Positions 9,583 through 20,821 are shown, numbered from the stretch's first letter. The stretch: DNA of 64,000 bases from Thelephora terrestris (GCA_015956445.1 WIUZ02000023.1:434001-498000), one strand, 5' to 3'. Translations and numbers: made by a program. Notes: a model not told the origin generated them from the letters alone.

Positions 9583-11321
9583 ATGTCCTTCCCCAACAAC
9601 CATACCTACAAAGTCGCCAATGGTATCTCCACCATCTCTCGCATCGACCGTTGTGCCGCCGCTCGCAAGACCTACGCCTGTGCGGCGGGGACTCCCTATA
9701 CCACGGATGACCAGGTATGGGGGAGACCTAGAGCTTTCTGTGCTAGCACTAACGCCTTCCTCTAGGTAGAGGAACATTCTTTCGGGCGTTGATGTCCAAC
9801 TAACGGCTTCTAGATCTTGGAGGTCGTTACGGAAGTGGACGCCGAACGTCTCAGGGAGACGATGCCTCACTTGATGGGGTTGACCTGGGACGACGAGCTC
9901 TGGGTCCGTATGATTATTGCCGAGAAGGTGGCATTCCGAATGAGGGGTAGGTTCGGGGAGCTGGAGCATCCGATCAAGAAGGAGCTCTGGTACACCCTGC
10001 AAAGGGGAATCTACGACCAGGACCTATTGGAGCACGGAGCAACCGTTCCTCGGGCCGTCCGCCATGCCACTGCCGCTACCTCGTTATTGTGGTCGCTCGT
10101 TCGGGAAGGGGAGAGCAAAGTAAGTCTTTCGTTTGGATATTCGAGTATGACTCTCGACTAACCAAACTGCCTAGGTTGAACGATTGGAGCGTGAGGTGAA
10201 GGAAGCGAAGGCAGACGTCCTTCGTCTGTCGGCGGAGGGTCTTCAGATGAAGGAGACTCTGGCTGCCTTCCAGCAGGGGACGAACGAGGCGTTGGAGGCA
10301 ATGGTCGCCAACCATCAAGAGTTGATTGCCGGTCTGAAGGTCAGGGATAACAACATCAAGGGAGCGTTGGCCAGGAGGGATGAAAAGGTAATGCTGCTTT
10401 CATCATTGCTTAGAATGATGGAAGCTGACATTTCCTAGACCGAAGAACTCGAGAACGTGGTGGCTGTGTTGACAGCGCAGGTCGAGTCCTTGCAGGACAA
10501 GACCTGTAACTGTAAAGAGGGTCCCAAATTGGTTGGTCAGGGGACAGCCGACGTTCCGTTCGAGTTGGAGTACGCCGACAAGGTGGTACTCCCATCGCCT
10601 AACCCGTCGTCCTATGCGACGCCTCCGATCGAGAACGCGGTTCCTGTTCCGACTCCGGGTCCGGCTTCCACCTTGGCCGCTTCCGACAAGGAGAACTGTG
10701 GGCGCTGCGTCTTGCAGCCGATCCGTCAGTTGGTGAAGATCGAGGATGTGGCCATGGAGGTTGACCGAGCTGAAGATGCTCCGAGGGTTGCCGAGGTACG
10801 TCCGGTGACTACGGGACAACGTTGCAAACGCTCTCGACGCCGTCCTGCTCATCGCATGGCTCCATCGGCTAATCCATACCCTCGACCAGTTGAGTCGGAT
10901 GGTGACCTCTCTGGTCGAGGTGGGGAACGAGAGTTCCGCTATCGAGTCAACCGTCCCTACCGACAGGTCGAGTCGGAGATCCAGCTTCGCCACCAGCTTC
11001 GACTCGCAAGACAGGATCCCACCCAGGGGTCCGATGAGGGAGACGGAGGGTCGCTTGCCGACTACGTCGATAGTGCTGTCGAGCAGTCACCCGGTGATGG
11101 CGATGTGGGACCAGGTGTTCCAGAGTTCGGTGACATCTGGGAGGCTGATCGGTCCGCTCGAAGGTATCTCTTCCTATCGGCTTGAACTAGTCATTCAGCT
11201 GAGTGCCGAAGATGGTGACGCCATGTTCGGGGAGGTCCTAGCGAGGAGGGGCCAGCACTATGATCTCCGAGATGGACGTTTGGTGACCTTCAGGCCTGCC
11301 GTAGATAGAGTCGACTTTTGA
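9583..11321 (+). CDS. Type A element gene, coiled-coil protein of unknown function
   Basis: Five exons: 9583-9714, 9814-10119, 10175-10387, 10439-10795 and 10890-11321. All four introns are GT-AG and all are in phase 0, giving 479 residues. Exon 2 (residues 45-146) holds LTWDDELWVRMIIAEK and ELWYTLQRGIYDQDLL. Exon 3 (147-217) is a charged heptad-rich coiled coil (VERLEREVKEAKADVLRL). Exon 4 has a second short coil, a CNC motif, a Pro-rich linker (PVPTPGPA) and CGRC. Exon 5 is Ser/Arg-rich, ending PAVDRVDF. Exon lengths are identical in copies A2 and A3. It is paralogous to the type B gene. No catalytic motif is visible; no function is assigned. Confidence 0.75.
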
Positions 11322-11507
11322 GGACGTTGTAGAAGCATTTGTATAGCCAGGTTGTTTCGTATTGCCGTGAATGTATGCGCGTTTGTGTGTTTCGAATGAT
11401 TGGTGTGAAGGATAAGGAGTGTGAAACATTCAAAACATAAGAAGTGGTAAGAAGAGTTCGAAGAAAGAGCGTGTTATAAAAAGTTTAAAAATACCATGTT
11501 CCTGACA

Positions 11508-14500
11508 GCGCATTGATCTATGGAGATTTTGCTGCCATGTCGGGTGATTCTCATGCGGAGGAAGTCGGTTAGGTCCCCTAAATCCCTGGTTTCCCATATC
11601 TTCATAAACTCCCCCTTGAGCTGCTCCGTAAGCGCTGTGTGGGGTCCGGTAAAGATGGCATCGTCTACGTAGATTAACGCAATTACGAATCTTCCATCTG
11701 TATCCTGGTAGATGAAGATCCCAGCATCTGAGCTCAAGGATTTGAATCCGAGCTTTTCCATGGACCGTTTCAGGGCTCGCCACCATGCGAGCCCGGCTTG
11801 TTTCAGTCCGTAGAGGGCACACTTTAAGCGGAGAACATGAGTCTCTTTTCCTGGAGCTACGAATCCCTCTGGTTGTTCCATGTATATTTCCTCGTCGAGT
11901 TCGCCGTATAGGTACGCGTTTTGAACATCAAGTCCTTTGAGGACCCATCCTCCGAGGGCGGCCATTGCAAATATTAGGCGCACTGTCTCGAATCGGACAA
12001 CAGGGGAGAACACGGCATCGTAGTCCATTCCCTCAACCTGTGAGAAGCCTTTTGCTACTAAGCGGGCTTTCTTGCGACCATCTGGTTTCTGGTCGAATAC
12101 CCAGCGGTTTTTGATAACCTTGCGGCCTCGAGGGCGCTCTACCAGGTCGTATACTTTGCGCCTGCGAAGAGCTTCCAACTCTTCGTTGCAGGCTGTCCTC
12201 CATTCCTCGAGTTCTGCCTGTGGTAGTGTGGCGATGTCTCGGTATTTCCATTCTTTTGGAGTTTTTTCGTTGGCGGTTGGTGAGACGGCTTTCGAAATTA
12301 AGAGGTTTTGGAGTTCTACTCCCCCTTCCCGGCATAGCCTAGCTAGAAGGGCGTCAGTGTCTTCTTCAGGGGTGGTGAATCCGGATGGTTCAACGGATTT
12401 CTCAACCTCATCTTCGGACTCTGACGCCGCTTCAGTCTCTTCCTCAGCAGAGGATTCTCTCTCAGGAAGCGGCTGCGTGCTAGGCCCGGGAACTGCTCCT
12501 GAACTTCGCCCGCGCCTAGGTGCCACGGAAAAATCTCCGACAACCTTCTTCCAATCCTTCATACACCGGGTAGACTTAATTATTTCTACCGGATGTTTAC
12601 TACCGTAAACATTGCCGGGCTTGGCCGGGACTTTCTGCTCACGCTGAGGCCTCCGAGTTTTGATAGGTGACGGAGGCATAATCGTTGGCGGAGCGGGTGG
12701 TGTATCCTCAGGGTCGGAATCAGAGCTAGAGCTAGGTGTAGGTGACCTCGGTGGCTCCGAACTGGGCGCTCTAGATTGCACCGGCGTTTGCGGCTGTGGT
12801 GCGGGCTCAATAGCACGTTCCTTGCCTTTTGAGGAAGGCTTGGGAGTAGGTTTGGGACGCGCTGAGGGTGCTGTGTCATCTTCCTCTTGTCCTCCTGGAA
12901 GGGGACACTGGCAGTCACCGTCTTTGTGACAGTGATGACTGGGTAGGGGTGGCGCAGTAGACTGCAGCCGTGTGTTTCGTCGTACACTGGCAGTTGGGCA
13001 CTTTGGAAAGTGCAACTCATCGAAGGTGGCCTGAGCAGCGGAGAAAATGATATTGTTAGGTCCGCGCATAAAGATCCATCCTTTTCCTCCTGGGTGAGTA
13101 CCCAGGTAGGTCATCAATTCTGATCGGGGCGCGAGTTTGTTTATCCGTACTTCTTCTGGGATGAAGACGTAGGCTCCGCAGCCGAAGACCCAAAGGTGAT
13201 CAATTGAAGGCTTACTTCCATTTAATAGTTGGAATGGAGTCTGCCAATTCAGGCGACGGTTCGGCGTTCGATTGTAAACGTGAGTTGTGTGGTCAAGGGC
13301 GAATTCCCACCAAGACTGAGGGAGGCAAGCCTGTAGTCTCATGGATTCTGCTTTATCCATTAATGTTCGAATGATCCTCTCCACGCGACCATTTTGTTGG
13401 TGTGCATGCGGGATAGACTGGAGGATCTCAATTCCTTTTTCCTTGAGCATCGTTGTGAAAGCTAGGGACGTGTACTCCCCTCCGGCATCAGACATCCATC
13501 GTCGTACTCTCTTCTGGTATTTGGTCTCAACCATAGCCAGGAAGTGTCTGGTAGCCATAAGTGCAGCGTCCTTAGTGCACAAATTCATGGTCCAGGTGTG
13601 TGAGGTGTAGTCGTCATAGAAGACGATTGAGTACTTGTACTTGCGGTAGGATTCAATGGGAAAAGTCTTTAGATCCGAATGGATTAGCTCGAAGGGAGCG
13701 CTTGCTCTGGTGTTGGATGGGGGAAAGGATTTATTTGTCATCTTTCCTTGCGCACATCCAGTGCAGAGGTGCTCTTTTGGGATTTCGACATGAGGAAAAT
13801 CCTTGACATGTTTTCCAGCCTTTTGGATTACCTCTTTTGAGGGGTGAGCCAGTCGGCGGTGCATGATTTCAAAATCAGCATTATAAATGGTCTCAGTTGT
13901 AGCAGCAGTAAGTTGTGCTCCGAGGAGAGTTCTGATAACATAAATACTGTCATCCTCGGTTCGAGGGTAGAAGGTAAGAAATTCTGTTTCTCCTTCATAG
14001 AGTGAGATTTCGCGAGCACTCCCCCTCAAGAAGAGTCCGCTTTTGAGGAACTGACCAAGGGACAGCAGCCTATGGGAGATGTTTGGGACATGATAGACAG
14101 GACTTAGTCGGACAGCCTTTTCGTTTATGTAGAGGATCACTGTTCCTTTACCAATAATTGTCGTGAAGCTGGTCGCTGTTCTCAAAGGAATGGACTCAAT
14201 AGCCTCGTACTCCACGAAGTCGTTTATGTCAGAAGTAAAGTGCCGGGATGCTCCAGAATCGAGCATCCACACAGCTTCAGTTTCACTCGGGGCAGACAAG
14301 GTAAAACAAATATATTTGGAAGCTACTACTGAAGACCTAGACTTATCTTCAGGTGCTGTGGAGTCGTTAGTTTCGTTACTCAACACTAAATTTGTTTCAT
14401 ACCTTCCACCAAGGCCAGACGGACCGGCAACCGACGCAGGGGAGACAACATCCATCTCATCACCCGACCATCCCAGGCTTACTTCATCCTCGCTTGGCGG

Positions 14501-15613
14501 GGTACGCGCCTTTTTGCGGGGGCGAGGATCGATTGTCTGCTCATAAGAGCGTTCCAGCCTTTTTAGGGTCTCAATCGAAGGTTTCACGCTTATGCGTGCT
14601 GCAAGGTCCCTAGCCTCCTGTACGGAGGGGTAGAAGGATGGGGCCCCTGTGCCTTGATGATGGACGGGGGGATGGCGTATGGGAAAAGCCGCCATGGAGG
14701 CAAAACCATAATCGGAGACCGAGATGTTAGAGCCGGAGGGAACCGGAGGTTGTGGAGGGGGAGGTGGCATTTGAGACTCGTCAGTTTGCTGAGCCTGTTG
14801 CTGGAATCTTCCTCGACCTCCTCTTTGTCCTCGACGGTTTCGTCCTCGGCCTTGGCCCTGGGGCTGGCTCCCGTCGTGCTGCTGCTGCTGCTGGAAATTT
14901 GGGTTCCCCGGGGCGTGCTGTACGTTGGACAACTTTTGTGCTTGTTGTCCGGAGCGACGGGAGCTGGACTTCTGCTCCCAGGCCAGTTTGACCATTTTCC
15001 TCAGCTCATCGATCTGGACTTTTCTGATATCGTCGGCCTGGCAGAGGATCTGGGCAAGGTAATCGTAGGCAGGGGGCATCCGGGAGAGTATCATCATGGC
15101 TTTGATGAAATCTGGGATTGCTGCATTGGCTTCAGCCAGTCGACCAAAATGGGCCATGATTTTATCTATCGCCGGGATGGGGTCTGCATTTCCGGGGATC
15201 TGTACGTCCAGAGCGCTTTTGAACTCTGAATAGATCCCCATTACGCCGGGTTTCCCATATTCCGCATCGATTGCCTGATACAAGGCCCAAGCGTCCTCTT
15301 CGGACTTGTGTTTTGCCTGGATGTCAGGGCTTAGCCTCAGGAATATATTTCCTAGGGCTTTGGAATTGTTTTCCTCCCACGCTTCGAGCGCGTCTTCGTC
15401 AATGTCTTCACCGCCCTCCTGTGCCGGAATTTCTTCAGCATCATCGGTGGCAGGGACAGCTGCTACATATGGTCGTACCGTTTTGGTGGGCTTTCCCTTC
15501 TTCATCAGTCTCCACTGTCCTTGTGCCATCAAGAAGCTTCTGACGGCAGGGGCCCATCGCTGATAGTTGGGGCCTTCGAGGACGGGGACGAGAGAGGTAA
15601 GCTGAGACGACAT
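11508..15613 (-). CDS. Copia gag-pol, gag through reverse transcriptase
   Basis: Starts at ATG 15613 and stays open to the nested insertion at 11507. Domains in order: a gag region (PNYQRWAPAVRSFL near the N terminus) with Gln- and Arg/Gly-rich tracts; the aspartic protease (WMLDSGASRHFTSD); the integrase with its HHCC zinc site (HRRLAHPS...CTGCAQGK) and DDE core (IHSDLK, SDAGGEYTS); a Pro/Ser-rich linker; and the copia-type reverse transcriptase (NRWVFDQKPDGRKKARLVAK, YLYGELDEEIYMEQPEGF, LIYVDDAIFTG). Functions are packaging, processing, integration and reverse transcription of the element RNA. The continuation lies on the far side of A1. Confidence 0.93.
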
Positions 15614-16004
15614 TTTCTTTGGTTTTGGGGGGTGGAAGTGCCTACGCCCAAAATAAGAGTCATCAGTTAATGAACGCTTCTATGCCAAATGCAATGAAAG
15701 AGGGAAGAATTAGCCTTTCCCTTTTTAAGGATTACTTTAGTGAGAGGTTTATTGCATGTTGCCTCAGTCCACACCGTCGGTAGATGTTAATCGACTACCC
15801 TCCCCTTATGGGGTCTACGAATGTGTGTTGTGCTCAGCTTAGCCAATCACTGTTTCATCCCCTTTTGGGGTTTTGACTTTTTGTTCTAAGTCCCCTTCCT
15901 GCGCAGTGGATAGCGCAGTGGCAGCCACAGAGGGCGCACTAAGGTAAGATTAGAGCCTGTTCACAGCGCAGCCACAGAGGCACAGCTTGGAACACAGGGC
16001 GTAG

Positions 16005-16019
16005 CCCGGGCTCATAACC
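16005..16019 (-). promoter_or_regulatory. Copia primer-binding site, half-tRNA type
   Basis: Directly inside the 5' LTR the minus strand reads GGTTATGAGCCCGGG. That is complementary to an anticodon arm containing CAT, as in initiator tRNA-Met, not to a tRNA 3' end. Drosophila copia is known to prime from a cleaved 5' half of initiator tRNA-Met in this way. Confidence 0.6.
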
Positions 16020-16372
16020 TGTTGAGCAGGTAGAGTATATTCTATACTACTACATGGCGTACTCTAGTTCTTACCTGAGAGGGGAAGATACAGTAGTGCA
16101 AGTGGGAGAGAGAGAGAGAGAAGCGATTGATTGATCTATGGACACATGAGGGGTATATATACTATCTACTCTATTAACGTCACATCTATACAGTGTGACT
16201 GATGTGTGGTCCGTGCGGCGGCTTAAGGCACGTGCGCGTCATACCGATCGATCGGGTCACTGATGTGACACCGTCCCTTCGGGTCGCTTATTCAGCGCTC
16301 TCCGGCATCGGCTCTCGCACGAAGCGGTAGAGCCGGTTGACCCGTTGCCAGGCACAGACCTTCGGTTCAACA
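16020..16372 (-). repeat. Copia 5' LTR
   Basis: Partner of 6966-7318, same length. Most of the few differences fall at CpG sites, consistent with deamination of methylated cytosine. The TATA-like box is repeated here and would drive the minus-strand gag-pol transcript. Confidence 0.93.
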
Positions 16373-16389
16373 TACAGTGGTGGTACTGA

Positions 16390-17358
16390 TTGGCTTCAAG
16401 CCCCCCAATAAAAAATCAGTGCCCTTGTCAGTGCCCCCAAAATCATGTGCCCGATTTCCAAATAAGTACCCTGGGCGCATGACGGGTACTTGTTATAAGT
16501 GTCCTCACTTCCCACAGTGATTGACATGATGTCCGTATCTTCCCCACATCGCGGGTACAAGTCAGTCTCACCCTGATATATAACCTGGCACCGAGATGGG
16601 CTTTGAGGACGGTGATGTCTCATCTCGTCTCACCCCAAAGCCAGACTACAATGTCAAGCGTCCGGCTCCCGACCTGTGAGTCTACCCCGCGTTAGCACAG
16701 GAGACATCAGCGAACCGACACTGGAGCGCTTTCAAGAGTACTGGACCGAACCCTGAGACCCCGAGGAGCGCTCGATGACACCTAACAAACGAGGTTGATT
16801 ATTGCCTCTCGTAGGAATACCATCACGCCGGCCTGTTGGCTTAGGCCGGAATTCAGCCTCTAACTCAGAGGCGAGAAGGACGCGATTTGTAAGGGGACGA
16901 TATCGAGGGGGGCGACGCCTCGCGTCGGTCGACGTCGCTGGTAAAATGGTTCGTGGCGGGGTACGTGGAAGCGCTCCGCGCCAGACCACTTCGCACTGTG
17001 ACTTTCTCCAGCTGGCATTTACGGGCCAGTATCTCGAGGTACTTATTCTCCTTCAATGACGTGAGGGGTTAATGCAACAACACCTATAATCGTTATTGGC
17101 GAGGATGCTTGCGTATCTAGTATCGAACGAGTTGATTGGTACATAGAGAAATAAAAAGGATAGAGGGTGGCCGAGCCGGGTGACCTACGCGAATGTGTAT
17201 TGATAGTGAATCTGATTAGTACGTTGGGTCAAACTCACGGTGAGGATAATGGCCTCGAGATATTGTGCGACTTCATCACGACCAACCAATTCCTGCCGTC
17301 TCTCCAACTAAAAGTCGCCTGAAAACACCGAGTAAGTAAGGATTCTTCACCATCACAT
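16390..17358. other. Intergenic, start of the triplicated segment
   Basis: Past the end of the copia-interrupted gene (an AATAAA at about 16406 may serve it) I see no gene. From about 16570 the sequence is homologous to 18147-18700 and 21950-22390, the leader of each repeat unit. Confidence 0.45.
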
Positions 17359-18146
17359 TCACATATCATAAAACGCACCCTTCGACCCCACCGTGGGGAA
17401 CCAATTTGGCTCTTCCACCAGGCCAAACTTGCAAAGTTCCTTCGCCATCTCGTTGATAACCTCCCCGGGTGGCTTCCACCCAACCACTCCGACCCTTATG
17501 AGCAGGCAACTTCCGTAATCCCCGTAAGTTGAGCAGGCTACTGTCACCACCTTTATGTGACGCCAGTCTGGATATATCGATTGACAGCCACCCGCAATTT
17601 CCTCGGTCGTAGTCCACAATTGTTCAGCATATTCCTCGACTTCTCCCCGTCTCTTCAGGCCTTCATACATTTGGTCGAACCACTCGAAGGAGATCGGGAA
17701 ACCATATACAAGCAGCCTACGAGGACATTCTGTGACTTGGTTGGGAGATGGCTTGATGCCCATATAAGGAGGTAGAGGGCGAGTATCCTCTGTGGACATA
17801 GCGGCGACGAGAGGGTGCGGAGGATGCTTGATGAGTTGGAAGAATGGTTACTCGATAACAACCGAGCTTCCAAACATTCCCACACCCTGTGAGGGAAGAC
17901 AATGAATTGATGGCCACGGTTTGACCGCGGTTGTCTGGAGCCGTTGCGGGGTAAGCGGCCCCAAGTGAGGGAGGACGATGGTGATTTGTCCTCCACCGTC
18001 TGGAAGCAACGTTCGCATCGCATTCCAAAGCGGGCCGGGCGATATCCCAACAATACACACGGCCACCGTGGCGATGTGGGGCAAAAGCTTATAATCGACA
18101 TATGTTGGTGTCTTTCCAACATAGTGGCTACAAGTCAGTCTCACCC
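16570..18146. repeat. Triplicated segment, unit 1
   Basis: Shares with units 2 and 3 the motif GACCGAACCCTGAGACC and the minus-strand small gene. The divergent partner gene and the mL44 3' part are absent; similarity to unit 2 fades at about 17950. Confidence 0.65.
17359..17799 (-). CDS. Small protein of the triplicated segment, copy 1
   Basis: A 146-residue ORF from ATG 17799 (MSTEDTRPLPPYMGIKP), intact to a TGA at 17359. Conserved blocks are YGFPISFEWFDQMYEGLK, YPDWRHIKVVTVACSTYG and FGLVEEPNWFPTVGSK. There is no signal peptide, membrane segment or known motif. Three homologues in this window and stronger conservation of protein than of spacers suggest a real gene. I do not recognise the family. 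Confidence 0.6.
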   Translation of the reverse strand: MSTEDTRPLPPYMGIKPSPNQVTECPRRLLVYGFPISFEWFDQMYEGLKRRGEVEEYAEQLWTTTEEIAGGCQSIYPDWRHIKVVTVACSTYGDYGSCLLIRVGVVGWKPPGEVINEMAKELCKFGLVEEPNWFPTVGSKGAFYDM

Positions 18147-18884
18147 GAATACAGAACCCGGCACCGAGATGAGTTTTGAGGAAGGTGACGTCTCACCCCA
18201 AAGCCAGACTACAATGTCAAGGGCCCCACTCCCGACCTGCGGGTCTACCGTGTGTTAGCACGGGAGACATCAACGAGCCGACCCTCGAGCACGTTCAAGA
18301 GTACTCGACCGAACCCTGAGACCCTGAGGAGCGCTCAATGACACCTAAATTGCGTCTTCCTCGCCTCTAAATCTGAGGCTGGATTCCAGCCTAAGCCAAC
18401 GGGCCAGCGATGGAACTCCTATGAGCAGCAATAATCAACCTTCAAGTTGTTTGTTAGAAGGGAACGGGGGGGTCGACGCCTCGCGTCGCTGGTAAAATGG
18501 TTTGTGGCGGGGTACTATGTGGAAGCGCTCCGCGTCCGCCCACTTCGCAAGGAACTCTCTCCAGCTGGCATTTACGATCTAGTATCTCGAGGTATTTATT
18601 CCCGCTCAATGACGTGAGGGGTCAAGGCAATTAGCGAAGACGCTTGAGTATCTATCGAACGGGACGTTGGTACATAGAAAAATATAAAAGGGTAAAGGGT
18701 GGCCGAGCCCAGTGGCCTACACGAATTAGTATCAATAGTTTATTAGTATGCTAGGCCCAACTTACGGCGATGATAATTGCCTCGATATGCTGTTGTAATT
18801 CATACGACCAACCAATTCTTGTCGTTTCTCCAGCTACTAGTACAAGTCGCCTGAAAACACCGAGTAAGTAAGGATTCTTCACCA

Positions 18885-19331
18885 TCACATCCAGACATCA
18901 TTGAACGCACTCTTCGACCCAACCGTGGGGAACCAATTGGGCTCTTCCACCAGACCAAACTTGCGAAGTCGCTCCGCAATCTTGTTGATAACTTCCTTGG
19001 GTGGCTTCCAACCAGCCGCTCCGACCCTTATGAGCGGGCAACTTCCGTAGTCCCCGTAAGTTGAGCAGGCTACTGTCACAACCTTTATGTGACGCCAGTC
19101 TGGATATATCGATTGACAGCCACCCGCAATTGCCTCGGTCGTAATCCAGAATTGCGCAGAATAACTCTGGACTTCTTCCCTTTTCTTTAGGCCTTCATAC
19201 ATTTGGTCGAACCACTCGAAGGAGATGGGAAAACCATATACAAGCTCCCTACGAGGACACTGTGCGACTTGGTCTGAAGAGGGCTTGATGTCCATAAAAG
19301 GGGGTAGAGGGCGAGTATCTTCTGTGGACAT
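18885..19331 (-). CDS. Small protein of the triplicated segment, copy 2
   Basis: A 148-residue paralogue of 17359-17799, ATG at 19331, ending SAFNDVWM. About 80% of residues match copy 1 by eye. Its start lies about 200 bp from the start of the divergent gene at 19535, so the two may share a promoter. Confidence 0.6.
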   Translation of the reverse strand: MSTEDTRPLPPFMDIKPSSDQVAQCPRRELVYGFPISFEWFDQMYEGLKKREEVQSYSAQFWITTEAIAGGCQSIYPDWRHIKVVTVACSTYGDYGSCPLIRVGAAGWKPPKEVINKIAERLRKFGLVEEPNWFPTVGSKSAFNDVWM

Positions 19332-19534
19332 AGCGACGACGAGAGGGTGCGGAGGAAACTCGATGAGTTGGAAGAATGGTCACTCGGTGACAAATAGCAA
19401 CCGAGCTTTCAAACGTTCCCACGCCCCAAATGAGGGAAGACAATGAAATGTTCTCACGACTGGCAAATGAGGGAAGCCAGTGAATTGATGTCCACGGTTT
19501 GACCACGGTTGTCCGGAGCCGTTGCGGGGTATTA

Positions 19535-20821
19535 ATGCAGGAAGAAGAGGGGTGCTGGGCACCTACCATTCCATTTCCCATGCCCCAACAATACAAGCAC
19601 TCTCATCCATACGTGACCGATCTTCACTCGAGGGTGAACCTGGGACTTGCTGCCTCGACCACCTGGAATCCGCGTGGGTTGGAGGCACCCTACTATTGTT
19701 GTTACATCAATCCCCTACAAGCCTCCCTCAACATGGTGTCCAACAGATATATTGTCACCACCCAGACCGCTCTTTCTATTCCTGGGTCTCAAATGGAGGC
19801 GTTCAAGCACGAGCTCAAGGGCCAAGAACTCAAGACCCAAGTACTCAAGCAAGCACAAGATCGTCTTGACTCCATCACCGCTGTCGAACAGCCCTGGAGC
19901 GAACAAAACCGACGCTCAGATCGCATCCAACAGCAAAACGAAGCCCGGCGGAAACACGAGGCAACAACAAGTGAGACCGCTTTAGAGATGTGGTGTGAAT
20001 GGCAGCGCGAACAGAATGATACTGGTATGATTTTCACATTTCAGGTGCAAGTTCGATCGTCTGACTCGAAGACAGAGGTTGGCACTGAGGAAGGCGACAC
20101 CTCTCTTGGAACTGTCCAAGCATCGGACATCGACGCAAAGGACCCGACCCCTGACCTGCTGGTCCATTATGTCATCGCAGGAGAGATCGACAAGCCGGAA
20201 CCCGAACATGTTGAAGAATACTACCCGGACCTTAAAACGTCGGAGCTACGACAAGACAAGCTTGTACTCCTACAGCATAATCACACCCTCCGCGCAGGTA
20301 TTAAGGTCGTGGATCGACATTGTGCTCTGATCGGGGAGATCAAGGCCCTTCCTGTCAAAAAGGCTCCATTCAGACTCGATGCGTGGACTAGACTCCTTGC
20401 TTTCCGATTCTCGGAAGCCGTCGCACAAGCGTTGTTCTATTGCGCGGTGCATTTCTTCATACAAGACAAGCGGAACAAGGTCATCGTTCTCTCAGCGGTC
20501 GGCCCGTACTGGTCCTGGGGGTTAGTCCGTAGGGACCAAGTTCCGGCATACGATTGGATAACCGGGGATATTATGAAAACACCAGAGAACCAGAAAAAGG
20601 CTGCTTCCCTCACGGGCCGCCTCGGTTGGGAGTCAAACTGGAAAAAGAATCGTATCTACACCCTTGGAACGCCGGAATCAGACGAGGAGTTGACAAAAAT
20701 CCGCAACAAGATCTCGTCGGCTTTCAATTCAACTCCCGATGAAACCGTACATCCCACAAAGTATAACTTCACGATTATCGAGGAAGAGCCTTTGTTTCGC
20801 CTACCCGCTGGTCCTCTCTAG
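19535..20821 (+). CDS. Protein of unknown function, divergent partner of the small gene
   Basis: Intronless 428-residue ORF. ATG 19535 is the first Met; ATG 19733 (MVSNRYIVTTQTAL) is an alternative. A charged middle (residues about 90-160, Gln/Lys/Glu-rich) precedes a more conserved C-terminal half: VVDRHCALIGEIKALP, AQALFYCAVHFF, VIVLSAVGPYWSW, and a tail ending EEEPLFRLPAGPL. The Asp followed by hydrophobic-Glu-X-Lys (ALIGEIK) is reminiscent of PD-(D/E)XK nuclease-fold proteins, but that is only a pattern and I do not assign it. A degraded copy follows at 23033-23558. Confidence 0.55.
   Translation: MQEEEGCWAPTIPFPMPQQYKHSHPYVTDLHSRVNLGLAASTTWNPRGLEAPYYCCYINPLQASLNMVSNRYIVTTQTALSIPGSQMEAFKHELKGQELKTQVLKQAQDRLDSITAVEQPWSEQNRRSDRIQQQNEARRKHEATTSETALEMWCEWQREQNDTGMIFTFQVQVRSSDSKTEVGTEEGDTSLGTVQASDIDAKDPTPDLLVHYVIAGEIDKPEPEHVEEYYPDLKTSELRQDKLVLLQHNHTLRAGIKVVDRHCALIGEIKALPVKKAPFRLDAWTRLLAFRFSEAVAQALFYCAVHFFIQDKRNKVIVLSAVGPYWSWGLVRRDQVPAYDWITGDIMKTPENQKKAASLTGRLGWESNWKKNRIYTLGTPESDEELTKIRNKISSAFNSTPDETVHPTKYNFTIIEEEPLFRLPAGPL

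Larger units (their letters stand above)
8184..11507 (+). mobile_element. TGT-ACA element A1 (type A, complete)
   Basis: A 3,324-bp element inserted in copia pol. It begins TGTCAGGGCCACTCT and ends CCATGTTCCTGACA, giving a 7-bp terminal inverted repeat TGTCAGG. The flanks are an exact 5-bp duplication GCGCA (8179-8183 and 11508-11512). The uninterrupted site in the second copia copy (about 62326) has GCGCA once. The first 1.4 kb is non-coding, then one five-exon gene, then 186 bp of 3' sequence. No transposase is recognisable. Introns in its gene argue for movement as DNA. Confidence 0.85.
6966..16372 (-). mobile_element. Ty1/copia LTR retrotransposon, young, with a nested insertion
   Basis: The element is oriented on the minus strand. 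Two 353-bp LTRs (6966-7318 and 16020-16372) start TGTTGAGCAGG and end GGTTCAACA; I count four differences between them (about 99% identity), so insertion was recent. Flanking 5-mers TCCAG and TACAG match at four of five positions. A single long gag-pol ORF lies between, split by element A1 (8184-11507). Apart from that insertion I see no obvious break. The gene order protease, integrase, reverse transcriptase, RNase H places it in Ty1/copia. Confidence 0.93.

Noticed and set aside
8184-11507. Reading the TG...CA ends and 5-bp duplication of A1 as an LTR retrotransposon
   Set aside because: The two ends are not direct repeats of each other, there is no RT or integrase, and the gene keeps several introns, which argues against an RNA intermediate.
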